Notes under the pieces: generated by a model | What the model saw: the letters and a program-made list of their open reading frames with translations, nothing else | Databases searched by the model: none | Told to the model about the DNA's origin: nothing | Made by a program: the position numbers and the translations under genes | From: Acetomicrobium flavidum | Lineage (GTDB): Bacteria > Synergistota > Synergistia > Synergistales > Acetomicrobiaceae | NCBI RefSeq assembly: GCF_900129645.1 | Contig: NZ_FSQZ01000001.1 | Span: 1,636,001 to 1,700,000 of the forward strand | Direction: 5' to 3' | DNA length: 64,000 nt | Part shown: positions 23,624-31,979 of the stretch, one piece after another | Numbering within the stretch: position 1 is the first letter of the stretch | Layout of the letters: every line of letters starts with the position of its first letter

Positions 23624-25094
23624 CGAATTTTTGAAGCTCTCAGCCATTGAACTGATATCAGGGTATAAAAAAGGGAGTTATACCATATCCGATGTCATAG
23701 AGACAGCGTTGGAGCACATAGAGGCAAATGAGAGAAACCTAAATGCCTTGATAACGCCGATGTACGAAGAGGCTCGCTCAAGGGCGTGGATGCTTGATGC
23801 TGCCCTAAGTAGAGGTGAGGATATGGGGCCTCTCTTTGGTGTGCCTGTCGTCGTCAAGGATAACATAACGATAGACGGCATTAGGACGACGTGCGGAAGC
23901 AGAATGCTTGAAAACTGGATACCTCCGTACAGCGCTCATGTAGTGGAGTGCCTGGAACGGGCAGGCGCGGTCATCATCGGAAAGGCAAACATGGACGAAT
24001 TTGCCATGGGAAGTTCCACTGAGTTTTCGGCCTTTGGGCCAACGCTTAATCCTTGGGATTTATCCAGGGTGCCAGGGGGAAGTTCCGGCGGAAGCGCCGC
24101 ATCTGTAGCTGCGGGTTATGCGCCTATATCCCTAGGGAGTGATACCGGCGGTTCTATCAGGCAGCCGGCCGCCTTTTGTGGGGTATATGGCTTAAAGCCC
24201 ACATATGGCTTGGTCAGCAGATTTGGCCTGGTTGCCTTTGCTTCATCACTGGATCAAATTGGTCCTTTTGCGCGAAATTTGAGCGACTTGGCTGTGGTAT
24301 TACAAGTCATCTCAGAAGCTGACACAAGGGATGCGACCTGTGTCAGAAAGGAAAGGCCAAATTACCTGGATTTTTTAAATGTGGAGTCGTTAAAGGGCTT
24401 TAAAGTTGGTTATCTGTCCGGTTATGAATCCATGGAAATAGATGAAGAGATTAAAAGAGGAGTAACTCAAGCCTTAAGGATATGTCAAGACGCTGGTGCT
24501 GAAATAGTTGAGGTAAAACTTCCGATATCGACGAGATATGGCCTTCCCTGTTACTACACGATAGCGCCGGCAGAGGCAAGCTCAAACTTAGCGCGGTTCG
24601 ATGGAGTTCAATACGGTTTTTCTGTGGAGGCAGAAGATTTGCAAGATCTTTACCTCAAAAGTCGCGGTGCCGGCTTTGGGCCGGAGGTAAAACGAAGGAT
24701 ACTTATCGGCACCTTTGTTTTGGGTTCAAGCAGATATGATGCTTACTACCTGCAAGCTCAAAAGGTCAGACAACTGATAATAAGGGAGTTCGATGCCGCC
24801 TTTTCCCGAGCCGATGTCTTGCTTATGCCTGCCACGCCAACTTTGCCCTTTAGGCGCGGAGAAAAAATGACTGACCCGGTAAAGGCTTACATGGCGGATC
24901 TTTTCACGATACCTGCAAATCTTGCCGGTTTGCCGGGCTTGTCCATGAAGATATCCTTTAGCCACTCGGGCTTGCCGATTGGCGTTCAACTCGTTGGGAA
25001 AAAATTTGGTGAAGGCGACATATTAAAGACAGCTTCCGTTATTGAAAAAGTCATAGGGCCAGCTGTAACCACTTTAGGGGGCGATCGAAAGTGA
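23613..25094 (+). CDS. gatA: Asp-tRNA(Asn)/Glu-tRNA(Gln) amidotransferase subunit A
   Basis: A 493-residue amidase that releases ammonia from glutamine for transamidation of mischarged Glu-tRNA(Gln) or Asp-tRNA(Asn). The Ser-cisSer-Lys triad is visible: the lysine in VVVKDNITIDG, and the two serines in the amidase signature GGSSGGSAASVAAG and LGSDTGGSIRQPA. FCGVYGLKPTYGLVSRFGL and IGPFARNLSDLA are typical GatA phrases. Length is as expected. The presence of this pathway suggests that glutaminyl- and/or asparaginyl-tRNA is made indirectly in this organism. Confidence 0.97.
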   Translation: MKNNEFLKLSAIELISGYKKGSYTISDVIETALEHIEANERNLNALITPMYEEARSRAWMLDAALSRGEDMGPLFGVPVVVKDNITIDGIRTTCGSRMLENWIPPYSAHVVECLERAGAVIIGKANMDEFAMGSSTEFSAFGPTLNPWDLSRVPGGSSGGSAASVAAGYAPISLGSDTGGSIRQPAAFCGVYGLKPTYGLVSRFGLVAFASSLDQIGPFARNLSDLAVVLQVISEADTRDATCVRKERPNYLDFLNVESLKGFKVGYLSGYESMEIDEEIKRGVTQALRICQDAGAEIVEVKLPISTRYGLPCYYTIAPAEASSNLARFDGVQYGFSVEAEDLQDLYLKSRGAGFGPEVKRRILIGTFVLGSSRYDAYYLQAQKVRQLIIREFDAAFSRADVLLMPATPTLPFRRGEKMTDPVKAYMADLFTIPANLAGLPGLSMKISFSHSGLPIGVQLVGKKFGEGDILKTASVIEKVIGPAVTTLGGDRK

Positions 25095-26551
25095 GCAAGT
25101 TCATTCCCGTCATAGGCCTTGAGATACATGTTCAATTGGCCACCAAATCCAAGATGTTTTGTTCCTGTCCAACCGATTATATAGGCGTCAAGCCCAACAG
25201 CCACGTCTGCCCTGTCTGTCTGGGATTGCCCGGATCGCTTCCAGTTATCAACGAAAAAGCCATAATGCTTGCCATAAAGACTGCCCTGGCAATGCGCTGC
25301 AGGGTAAACACCCATACGATATTTCATCGGAAACACTACTTTTACCCTGACCTTCCCAAGGCATATCAAATAAGCCAATATGATTTACCCCTTGCCGTGG
25401 ACGGGCATGTCGAAGTTAGCGCCGACGACGGCAGTGTCCAAAAAATTAGGATACAAAGGCTGCATTTGGAGGAAGATGCAGGAAAGCTGGTGCATTCGGC
25501 CGCAAGCGGAAGGTTGATGGGCGCAGAATACTCCCTTGTCGACTACAACAGGGCAGGTGTTCCATTAATGGAGATAGTCACACACCCTGATATAACTTCT
25601 CCCAGGCAAGCAAGGGAGTTCGTTTCGAGGTTGCGTCAACTCGTGAGGTATTTAGGCGTTTCCGACGGCGATATGGAAGCCGGTTCTCTCAGGGTGGATG
25701 CCAACATCTCCATAATGGAGCCAGGTGGCAAGTATGGGGATAAGGTCGAAGTTAAAAACATGAATTCCCTGCGAGCGCTGGAACGCGCGCTAGAATACGA
25801 ATACCAAAGACAAAGCGAGCTTAAAAGTGAGGGCAAAGCTATCGTTCGAGAGACAAGGCATTGGGATGATGGCGCCAACGTAACCATTTCGAGCAGGAGC
25901 AAGGAAGAAGCTGAAGACTACAGGTATTTTCCGGATCCGGATCTTCCGCCCTTAGTGGTGGATGAGCGGATCATCGTTCAGTTGTGCAAGGAGTTGCCAG
26001 AATTACCTTGGGAAGCGCGAGATAGGTTCATGAGCGATTATGGCCTTCCCTTGGAGGAAGCGGAGATTTTGACAGAACGTAGAGATGTTGCCCTTTTCAT
26101 GGATGAGCTTATAAAACATGGAGCACCCGTAAAATTGGCATCTAACTGGATAAAGACGGAAATACTGAGAGTGTTAAACGAAAAAAATATTTCTGTTGAG
26201 GAGCTTCCAATTCAAACGGCGGAGATCGCCAAGCTGCTTTCGCTGGTGGATAAGGGCGATCTTTCTACGACAGCAGCAAAGGAAGCCTTTAGCGTCATGC
26301 TGGAAAAAGCCGTAACCGTAGAGGAAGCTGTAAATGTGCTGGGACTTAGTGCCGGTAGAGTTACAGGTCATGAGCTGGAAATCGTGGTAAACAAAGTACT
26401 GTCAGAAAATGCGGATGTCGTCGCAGATATCAAGGCAGGCAAGGATACAAAAGGCAAAAAACTGAAGTTCTTACAGGGTATCGTTATGCGTGAGACAAAA
26501 GGTCAAGCGGATCCGAAAGAGGTGCAATCGCTCATCATGAGCAAGATTTAA
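25091..26551 (+). CDS. gatB: Asp-tRNA(Asn)/Glu-tRNA(Gln) amidotransferase subunit B
   Basis: A 486-residue GatB that binds the mischarged tRNA and activates its side chain with ATP. It opens VIGLEIHVQLATKSKMFC, with the zinc-site cysteines in FCSCPTDY and SHVCPVCLGLPG. GLEIHVQL, FHRKHYFYPDLPKAYQISQYD and RVDANISI are family hallmarks, and a YqeY-like helical tail closes the protein. The start is GTG, overlapping gatA by four bases. Confidence 0.97.
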   Translation: MSKFIPVIGLEIHVQLATKSKMFCSCPTDYIGVKPNSHVCPVCLGLPGSLPVINEKAIMLAIKTALAMRCRVNTHTIFHRKHYFYPDLPKAYQISQYDLPLAVDGHVEVSADDGSVQKIRIQRLHLEEDAGKLVHSAASGRLMGAEYSLVDYNRAGVPLMEIVTHPDITSPRQAREFVSRLRQLVRYLGVSDGDMEAGSLRVDANISIMEPGGKYGDKVEVKNMNSLRALERALEYEYQRQSELKSEGKAIVRETRHWDDGANVTISSRSKEEAEDYRYFPDPDLPPLVVDERIIVQLCKELPELPWEARDRFMSDYGLPLEEAEILTERRDVALFMDELIKHGAPVKLASNWIKTEILRVLNEKNISVEELPIQTAEIAKLLSLVDKGDLSTTAAKEAFSVMLEKAVTVEEAVNVLGLSAGRVTGHELEIVVNKVLSENADVVADIKAGKDTKGKKLKFLQGIVMRETKGQADPKEVQSLIMSKI

Positions 26552-26568
26552 ATTAAGGGGGTAGGACG

Positions 26569-28665
26569 ATGGGAACGCGTAAGCCTGAAGACACTAGAAC
26601 TATTGCTGTAGCAGCTCATGGAGGTGCCGGAAAGACATCTTTAGTCGAGGCTATGCTGTACGATGCAGGAGCCATAGGTCGCTTAGGAAAAATTGAAGAG
26701 GGTAACACCGTAAGCGATTTCGATTTAGAGGAGCAGAAAAGGCAAATTTCCATAAATACGTCTGTGATCACCTTCGACTACAAAGGCAAAAACTTGTTTG
26801 TCCTTGATACCCCTGGATACGCAGACTTCGTCGGAGAGTTGCGCTCAGGCATGAGAGTGGCCGATTCGGTTGTGATATTGGTAAGCGGCGTCGACGGAGT
26901 AGAGGTTCAAACGGAGAAGGCCTATGACTTTGCCAGCGACTTCTCCATTCCTGTCATCTTTTTCATCAACAAGTTGGACAGGGATAATGCAGACTACGAT
27001 AAGACATTGAAAGAAATACAGCAGGTTTTGACCGATAAGGCCCTTCCCCTGTTCCTTCCAATTGGCCAAGAAAGCAACTTCAAAGGCGTGGTAAATGTCT
27101 TAAGTGGCAAGGCTTATGTTTATAAAGGAGGCGGAAGCAAGGAATTCGAGGAGAGTACACCTCCGGCCGATCTTGAAGATAAACTTGCCGCAGCCAAAGA
27201 AGCCCTCATAGAAAGGATCGTTGAGGTTGACGACGATCTGATGATGCGCTACCTAGACGGCGAGGAGCTAAAGGAAGAAGAGCTGACAGCGGCGCTTAAA
27301 AAGGCCGTATTTCAAAGGGTTGTCATGCCGGTATTGCCCGGCTCAGCCATAGCAAACGTCGGTGTATTTCAGCTGCTGGATGTCATAAGCGACATACTGC
27401 CTTCACCTGTGGATATGTTTCCGAGAAAGGCGATAAATGCGGAAGGCAAAGAGATCGAGGTAAAACCCGATCCGGACGAAAAGTTTAGCTCCTTGTGCTT
27501 CAAGGTAATGGTAGATCCATATGTGGGAAAACTGTCCTTTATAAGGGTTTTTTCCGGAAAACTTGCATCGGATCAATCGGTGTACATAGTAAACAAAAAG
27601 GTGGAGGAACGAATTAGCTCCTTAAGATTTATGAAAGGCAAAGAGGGCAAGGATGTCAAAGAGGTGATTGTGGGTGATATCGTAGCAATCCCGAAATTGC
27701 AAAACGCAGCTGTTGGAGACACCATAGCCGTTAAGGGGGTAGATTTCCTGTTTCCCCCCATTCAATTTCCAAATCCCGTCTACAGCTTGGCAGTTGTCCC
27801 TAAAAGCAGAGCCGACGAGGATAAGCTGTCCAACGCGATTCACCGTATGTTGGAAGAAGACCCCACCTTGCGCTATGAGAAAAACATCGAAACTGGAGAC
27901 CATTTGTTATCCGGAATGGGTGATCTCCACCTGGACATAGTGCTATCTCGCATCAAAGAGCGTTACGGTGTCGAGCTTGAGACGCGCCTTCCGCGGGTAC
28001 CTTACAGGGAAACCATCAGAAAGCCGTCTAAAGCTCAGGGCAAATATAAAAAGCAAACCGGAGGGAGAGGGCAATACGGGGATGTATGGCTCGAACTTCA
28101 ACCTTTGGAACGAGGATCTGGTTTACAGTTCGAGGATCGAATTGTCGGTGGGGTAGTGCCCAAACAATATATCCCGGCCGTCGAAAAGGGATTAAGAGAA
28201 GCTGCCCAAAAGGGAGTGCTTGCGGGATATCCAGCGATCGACTTTAAGGCCATCCTTTATGATGGTTCCTATCATGAGGTTGACTCGTCGGAAATGGCTT
28301 TCAAAATAGCCGCTTCGATGGCTTTCAAAAAATGCTTCGTCGAAGCATCTCCTGTATTGCTTGAGCCGATCATGAACGTCGAAGTGGTGGTGCCGGAGGA
28401 GTATCTTGGTGATGTAATGGGCGATTTAAATTCAAGGCGCGGGAGGATAATGGGCATCGAAAGCAGGGGAAGGTTCCAGGTCGTCAAGGCACAGGTGCCA
28501 TTGGCCGAGATGTTCAGATACGCCATTGTGCTTCGGTCCATGACTTCTGGGAGAGGTAACTTTTCCATGGAATTCTCTCACTATGAGGAAGTGCCGCAGG
28601 ATTTGGCCAAAAAGATCATAGCACAGGCCCAGGTAGAATCCGAGGAGGAAGCTGCGTCCAAGTGA
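26569..28665 (+). CDS. fusA: Elongation factor G paralogue (EF-G2-like translational GTPase)
   Basis: A 698-residue protein with all five EF-G domains. The G1 loop is AVAAHGGAGKTSLVEAML, where typical EF-G has AHIDAGKT; G3 is LFVLDTPGYADF and G4 is NKLDRDN. The N-terminal phrase RLGKIEEGNTVSDFDLEEQKR and the gapped HGGAGKT loop are typical of the EF-G-II/EF-G2 group rather than the canonical str-operon EF-G. It is not beside rpsL/rpsG/tuf, which fits a second copy. The exact role of EF-G2 proteins is unsettled. It follows gatB by 17 bases and ends before a strong hairpin. Confidence 0.92.
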   Translation: MGTRKPEDTRTIAVAAHGGAGKTSLVEAMLYDAGAIGRLGKIEEGNTVSDFDLEEQKRQISINTSVITFDYKGKNLFVLDTPGYADFVGELRSGMRVADSVVILVSGVDGVEVQTEKAYDFASDFSIPVIFFINKLDRDNADYDKTLKEIQQVLTDKALPLFLPIGQESNFKGVVNVLSGKAYVYKGGGSKEFEESTPPADLEDKLAAAKEALIERIVEVDDDLMMRYLDGEELKEEELTAALKKAVFQRVVMPVLPGSAIANVGVFQLLDVISDILPSPVDMFPRKAINAEGKEIEVKPDPDEKFSSLCFKVMVDPYVGKLSFIRVFSGKLASDQSVYIVNKKVEERISSLRFMKGKEGKDVKEVIVGDIVAIPKLQNAAVGDTIAVKGVDFLFPPIQFPNPVYSLAVVPKSRADEDKLSNAIHRMLEEDPTLRYEKNIETGDHLLSGMGDLHLDIVLSRIKERYGVELETRLPRVPYRETIRKPSKAQGKYKKQTGGRGQYGDVWLELQPLERGSGLQFEDRIVGGVVPKQYIPAVEKGLREAAQKGVLAGYPAIDFKAILYDGSYHEVDSSEMAFKIAASMAFKKCFVEASPVLLEPIMNVEVVVPEEYLGDVMGDLNSRRGRIMGIESRGRFQVVKAQVPLAEMFRYAIVLRSMTSGRGNFSMEFSHYEEVPQDLAKKIIAQAQVESEEEAASK

Positions 28666-28691
28666 TTGCCCTTTAACGCATGTTACATATC

Positions 28692-28733
28692 GCATATAAA
28701 TAAGCGGGAGCGAACTCCCGCTTATTTATATGC
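28692..28733. terminator. Bidirectional terminator: perfect 19-bp inverted repeat
   Basis: GCATATAAATAAGCGGGAG (28692-28710), loop CGAA, and its exact complement (28715-28733). The GC-rich core sits next to the loop and the A/T flanks supply a U-rich tail in both directions. It lies between the convergent stops of the EF-G paralogue (28665) and the redox fusion gene (28747), so it probably ends both operons. Confidence 0.85.
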
Positions 28734-28746
28734 CCGTTTACGCGAT

Positions 28747-31700
28747 TTACTTAATCATCGTAAGCAAGCGCGATAGGCTCATGACGTTTTTTGGGGGGAC
28801 TATGGCTTCCTTCTGCTCCAGCACTGCTCCGGACAAATTCGTGACGTGTCCGCGCCTTTCGTGCCACCCTGTTATGGGCATGATTATACGAGCGCTTATG
28901 TCGTCGTAGGTTTTAGAGGACAGCAAAGCACAATCAACGCCTTTGTCAACTGCAAAAAACATCTTTCTTACCCATCGGTCAGGTTCTATCAAAAGTACTT
29001 TGCTTATCTTTCCTTCTTTTATCATGCTCAAGTTTTCAGTCGTAGGCGTTAGCATATTGCCTAGAATGCGTAATGCCCCTTCGGTATTAGCTCCACGATA
29101 AAGAGGCAGGTAAGTGCATTTGTCAAGTTTACTGCATAGTTTCAGCAACGCTTGCGACGAAACGATGCTTGAAGCTACTTTGGGTCCTACCAAAACCAAG
29201 GGGCGTTTGGCGTTTATCAAGACATCTTTGGCCTCTTTTATTTTGTCCTCGCTTATCTCGTAGAGCCTCGAGGCTTCCTTGGTGAGACCGCTATCGAGGG
29301 ATTCAAGCAGGGCGGACAGGTCCGTCATATCTGTCTTAAGCATTATCGTAGATCCTTTATCGAGCAATCCCGGAGTGCTTCCAAGGTATATTATCTTTAG
29401 GGCTCCCGCTCGAACTCTTTTGCGAAGAAGCGTTGGGATGAGTGGAAGTTCTTGATCCAAATTGTCGTCGATCACAAAGGCCACGTCTGCCTCGAAGAGC
29501 TGTCCTAACGTACCTCTTCTTTGCCCCTCGTTGGCGGTTAAGGTCAAGAAGGGCTTAAACTCGTCTGCCTCGGGCAAGGATATTACGGCATTGGGCGCCA
29601 AATTCGTTAAGGTGTCCTTTATGGCCTCATAATCTTCGTTGCTTAAGGAGTTGCCGAGCAATATGGAGATATTGTCGTTTGAACGCAGAAAATTCGATAT
29701 CTTTTCTAAAGCTTCGGGGTTAAAGTCAGGACATGGTTTTGCTGAGTTTAGGTGGAAAGTCCGTGCTTTATGGCAAGTCAGTCCTTTTGTGGGGGATACG
29801 GCAGAGTTCAAATCGGAGTTAACTCGAACTACGCTACGTCCAGTTTTGTCGGAATTTATGACAACTTCGCACCCCAATGAACATTCTCCGCATGTAGTTT
29901 TTGTTTCCATGGGAACCTCGCTGTGCGGCCAGCGCTGCCTTCGCTTTTCGGTCAATGCCCCAACAGGACAAAGTTGCACGCAAATTCCACATCCAGTACA
30001 TTCGGCCTCGTCCAATGGCTTTAGGTATGCGTCGTGAATGGTAGATACAAAACCGCGGTTTATGAAGTCGATGGCATGCAATCCGACTATTTCATCGCAT
30101 GCCCTGACACATCGTCCGCATAGTATGCATTTGTCCATGTTCCTATCGTAGTAGCGAAGCTTTTCTTCGAAGCGCTTGACCTTCTCGCCACTAAGCCGCG
30201 TCGGAGATGCCTCGTATTTGACTGAGTAGGCGCGCAATTTGCACTCAAATATATCGGGACAGCCGCATTCCATGCAACGGCTCCCATCGTGTTTGATTTG
30301 CTCTTCCGTTAAGCCTTTGTTAAATTCCTCGAATGGCATGCTTAGCCTTTCATGAGCAGGAAGCACTTTGGGATGTTCGCGGGGTTGTTTTTCTCTGTCG
30401 AGAAAATCCTGGGGGCCTAGGTCGTCTCGCGTTACGTCGCACTCGTAAGGGCTCTTTGCACATCCCTTCGTTATATAGTGATGTATGGATTCAGCCGCGA
30501 AATGGCCTTCTCCTATGGCAGCTATGGCTATGTCGGGGCCCGTCTTTAGGTCTCCGCAGGCAAACACTCCTCCTATGGGGGTGGCGAAGTTTTCATCGAC
30601 CAGGATCCTTCGACCATCGTGTATCTCAGGCGGAAGGACTTTCAAGACAGGCCTTTGGCCGATGGCTGCTATTACAGTATCCACAGTTACGACAAAGGTC
30701 TCTCCCGTGGGAATGGGCCTTCTTCTGCCCGATGCATCTGGTTCTCCTAAGGCCATCTTTTCACACACGATTTCGCGCACCCGTCCGTCGCCCCTTATCT
30801 CCTTTGGAGCTGCCAGATAGATGAAATTAATGCCTTCTTCCATGGCCTCCTCTATCTCTATATCTTCAGCGGGCATTTCTTGTCTCGTGCGCCTATATAT
30901 GACCGTTACTTCCTCGGCACCCAGCCTCTTGGCGCATCGGCAGGCGTCCATGGCAGTATTGCCGCCGCCTATGACGGCTACCTTTTTGCCGATGTCCACT
31001 GATACGTGGTTGTTTACGTCGTATAAGAATTCTATCCCGGCCAATACTCCCTTGAGATTCTCTCCGGGTACGTTAAGGGGCGTGCTTTGCCAACAACCGA
31101 AGGCAAGCAACACGGCGTCATGTCCTCTTTGAAGTTCTTCCAACGTCATGTTCCTTCCTAAGGCCATATTGGTCTTGACGTTAATGCCCCATGACAACAG
31201 CCAATCTATTTCTTTCTTTAAGACGTCCTTTGGAAGCCTATAGCCGGGTATCCCATAGCGCATCATGCCGCCAAGCTCTTGTTCCTTCTCATATATTGTG
31301 ACCTGGTATCCTTTTTTCCTCAAGAAAAAGGCAGCAGATAACCCTGCCGGTCCGCCTCCCACTATGGCAACACTGTGACCATTATCCTTGATATCGTCTA
31401 TGTGCCCAAGGTTGCCACGCTTTAGTGCCCAGTCTCCCACGAAGCGCTTTATTTCCCTTATGGAGACCGGCTCTTCGTCTACGAAATTTCTTCTGCATTT
31501 TTCTTGGCAAGGTGCCGGACAGATCCTGCCTATAGAGGCTGGCAGCGTAACATTTTCGTGAAGCAGGTCCAAAGCCTCTTTATATAAGCCCGATACAGCC
31601 AGATTGACGTATCCTTGTACGTCTCCCCTGGCCGGACAAGCTAAGGTGCATGGTGGTCTGCAATCTCCCACATGATCGGACAGAAGCAATTCCAGGGCAG

Positions 31701-31962
31701 TCTTTCTTGCAAGCCTGGCCTTTTCAGTGTCAGTGTATATTTCCATGCCATTTGAGATCTTGTTGGAACAAGCCCTAACCAAGGTTTTGGCGCCCTTAAC
31801 TTCAACGAGACATACGGAACACCCTCCATGAACCGATAAGTGTGGATCGTAGCAAAGGTACGGGATCTCCACGCCGCAGTCCTGGCAAAGCTCTAAGATT
31901 GTCTGTCCCGGAAAGCCGTATACTTCACGACCATTTAGCAATACCCTTACGTTTCGTTCCAT
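28747..31962 (-). CDS. NuoG-like / GltD-type flavoprotein fusion subunit of a putative electron-bifurcating NAD(P)H:ferredoxin oxidoreductase
   Basis: A 1071-residue multidomain redox protein. In order: a NuoG/HydA-like [2Fe-2S] ferredoxin (Cys37, 48, 51, 65) with the following His-Cys region; a GltD/NfnB/SfrB-type flavoprotein with FAD site VAIVGGGPAGLSAAFFL (about 198-214) and NAD(P) site VAVIGGGNTAMDACR (328-342); cysteine pairs near 563-574; two [4Fe-4S] motifs (CILCGRCVRAC about 612-622 and CTGCGICVQLCP about 655-666); and a NuoG-type molybdopterin-oxidoreductase domain with CGECSLGC at 691-698. The last domain looks degenerate. I use the ATG after GAGGAGG; an in-frame GTG at 31980 lies inside that site. 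With the NuoF and NuoE partners this resembles the Sporomusa Stn transhydrogenase and the Bfu family; activity is inferred. Confidence 0.85.
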   Translation of the reverse strand: MERNVRVLLNGREVYGFPGQTILELCQDCGVEIPYLCYDPHLSVHGGCSVCLVEVKGAKTLVRACSNKISNGMEIYTDTEKARLARKTALELLLSDHVGDCRPPCTLACPARGDVQGYVNLAVSGLYKEALDLLHENVTLPASIGRICPAPCQEKCRRNFVDEEPVSIREIKRFVGDWALKRGNLGHIDDIKDNGHSVAIVGGGPAGLSAAFFLRKKGYQVTIYEKEQELGGMMRYGIPGYRLPKDVLKKEIDWLLSWGINVKTNMALGRNMTLEELQRGHDAVLLAFGCWQSTPLNVPGENLKGVLAGIEFLYDVNNHVSVDIGKKVAVIGGGNTAMDACRCAKRLGAEEVTVIYRRTRQEMPAEDIEIEEAMEEGINFIYLAAPKEIRGDGRVREIVCEKMALGEPDASGRRRPIPTGETFVVTVDTVIAAIGQRPVLKVLPPEIHDGRRILVDENFATPIGGVFACGDLKTGPDIAIAAIGEGHFAAESIHHYITKGCAKSPYECDVTRDDLGPQDFLDREKQPREHPKVLPAHERLSMPFEEFNKGLTEEQIKHDGSRCMECGCPDIFECKLRAYSVKYEASPTRLSGEKVKRFEEKLRYYDRNMDKCILCGRCVRACDEIVGLHAIDFINRGFVSTIHDAYLKPLDEAECTGCGICVQLCPVGALTEKRRQRWPHSEVPMETKTTCGECSLGCEVVINSDKTGRSVVRVNSDLNSAVSPTKGLTCHKARTFHLNSAKPCPDFNPEALEKISNFLRSNDNISILLGNSLSNEDYEAIKDTLTNLAPNAVISLPEADEFKPFLTLTANEGQRRGTLGQLFEADVAFVIDDNLDQELPLIPTLLRKRVRAGALKIIYLGSTPGLLDKGSTIMLKTDMTDLSALLESLDSGLTKEASRLYEISEDKIKEAKDVLINAKRPLVLVGPKVASSIVSSQALLKLCSKLDKCTYLPLYRGANTEGALRILGNMLTPTTENLSMIKEGKISKVLLIEPDRWVRKMFFAVDKGVDCALLSSKTYDDISARIIMPITGWHERRGHVTNLSGAVLEQKEAIVPPKNVMSLSRLLTMIK

Positions 31963-31979
31963 ATTTCGAAGCCTCCTCA

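Noticed and set aside
30333-30824. 163-codon open frame antisense to the redox fusion gene
   Set aside because: It is opposite a strongly conserved flavoprotein domain and rich in Arg, Leu and Trp in a way typical of antisense frames.
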